Positions 4,970 to 5,101 of a stretch of 5,101 bases of DNA are shown here, piece by piece. The stretch spans positions 1 to 5,101 of the forward strand of contig SKQI01000216.1 of assembly GCA_007119095.1 (NCBI GenBank). The letters are read 5' to 3'. Every line of letters begins with the position of its first letter. Position 1 is the stretch's first letter. Under the pieces are notes generated by a model. The model was not told the origin of the DNA. It was given only the letters and a program-made list of their open reading frames with translations, and ran no database searches. This DNA comes from Wenzhouxiangella sp. (GTDB taxonomy: Bacteria > Pseudomonadota > Gammaproteobacteria > Xanthomonadales > Wenzhouxiangellaceae). Position numbers and translations under genes: made by a program.

Positions 4970-5084
4970 AAAGCCACGCGAAGCCGTTGCCGAGCAAGTT
5001 CTCCAATCAGTCGCTGAACCGAGACTTTAGGTGGTTTCTGGTGCGAGCATACCGGCACGAAAAGCGTTTCGGGAGTGAGTGTTA

Positions 5085-5093
5085 TGGTATAAC
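5085..5093 (+). promoter_or_regulatory. extended -10 promoter reading out of the window
   Basis: TGGTATAAC fits the extended -10 form TGnTATAAT with one mismatch. No good -35 box is visible 16-18 bases upstream, which extended -10 promoters can tolerate. The element is also an inverted repeat, GTTAT-GGT-ATAAC (5081-5093), so a repressor could cover it. The gene it would serve lies beyond the right edge. Confidence 0.4.
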
Positions 5094-5101
5094 AATCGCT
5101 C

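Larger units (their letters stand above)
4750..5101. other. right-hand region without an intact gene
   Basis: These 352 bases hold the minus-strand remnant (4763-4912), repeat copy C with its 12-bp tandem repeat, then about 115 bases with no recognisable feature and an extended -10 promoter at the edge. A plus-strand frame in 4962-5030 gives a short peptide, EAVAEQVLQSVAEPRL, but it begins within the repeat and has no ribosome binding site. No terminator is visible for the lipoprotein gene. Confidence 0.55.

Overview
The window looks like an accessory chromosomal segment of a moderately GC-rich gammaproteobacterium. The best clues point to the Xanthomonadales/Wenzhouxiangella neighbourhood: a signal-peptide protein that combines a CSLREA-type N-terminus, a parallel beta-helix, a choice-of-anchor-Q-type C-terminus and a short terminal tail IFSDRFE. 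That placement is inferred from protein style, not from a marker gene. Four complete genes are well supported, and all four encode membrane or exported proteins.

Layout from left to right. Positions 1-145 (minus) hold what looks like the first 48 codons of an unrecognised protein running off the left edge. Positions 174-542 (minus) encode a four-helix DUF1304 membrane protein, with a good sigma70-like promoter just upstream (564-593). Positions 635-1369 (minus) encode a lipoprotein of unknown function. Then comes a 552-base stretch (1370-1921) without a confident gene. It holds a possible 45-residue membrane microprotein that reads through only with a -1 shift at a run of seven A, flanked by two inverted repeats. 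Positions 1922-3763 (plus) encode the 613-residue beta-helix protein, the largest gene. Positions 3764-4059 are rich in short repeats. Positions 4060-4749 (plus) encode a second lipoprotein. Positions 4763-4912 (minus) hold an apparent C-terminal gene remnant, followed by a 12-bp tandem repeat and an extended -10 promoter reading off the right edge.

How the parts relate. The two lipoproteins stand on opposite strands on either side of the beta-helix gene and share a faint common design: a lipobox Cys at residue 29, an acidic linker, a matching strand-rich domain and two matching cysteines. They may be distant paralogues. A lipoprotein plus surface beta-helix module is a reasonable guess, but no operon joins the genes and no function can be read directly.

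The intergenic DNA carries an interspersed repeat family (core GCCTGTCCTRAAATTT, often next to TTTGTGGTGG) in both orientations around the second lipoprotein gene. With the gene remnant and the open but start-less frame, this suggests a repeat-bearing, rearranged locus. No transposase, integrase, CRISPR array, tRNA or rRNA was found.
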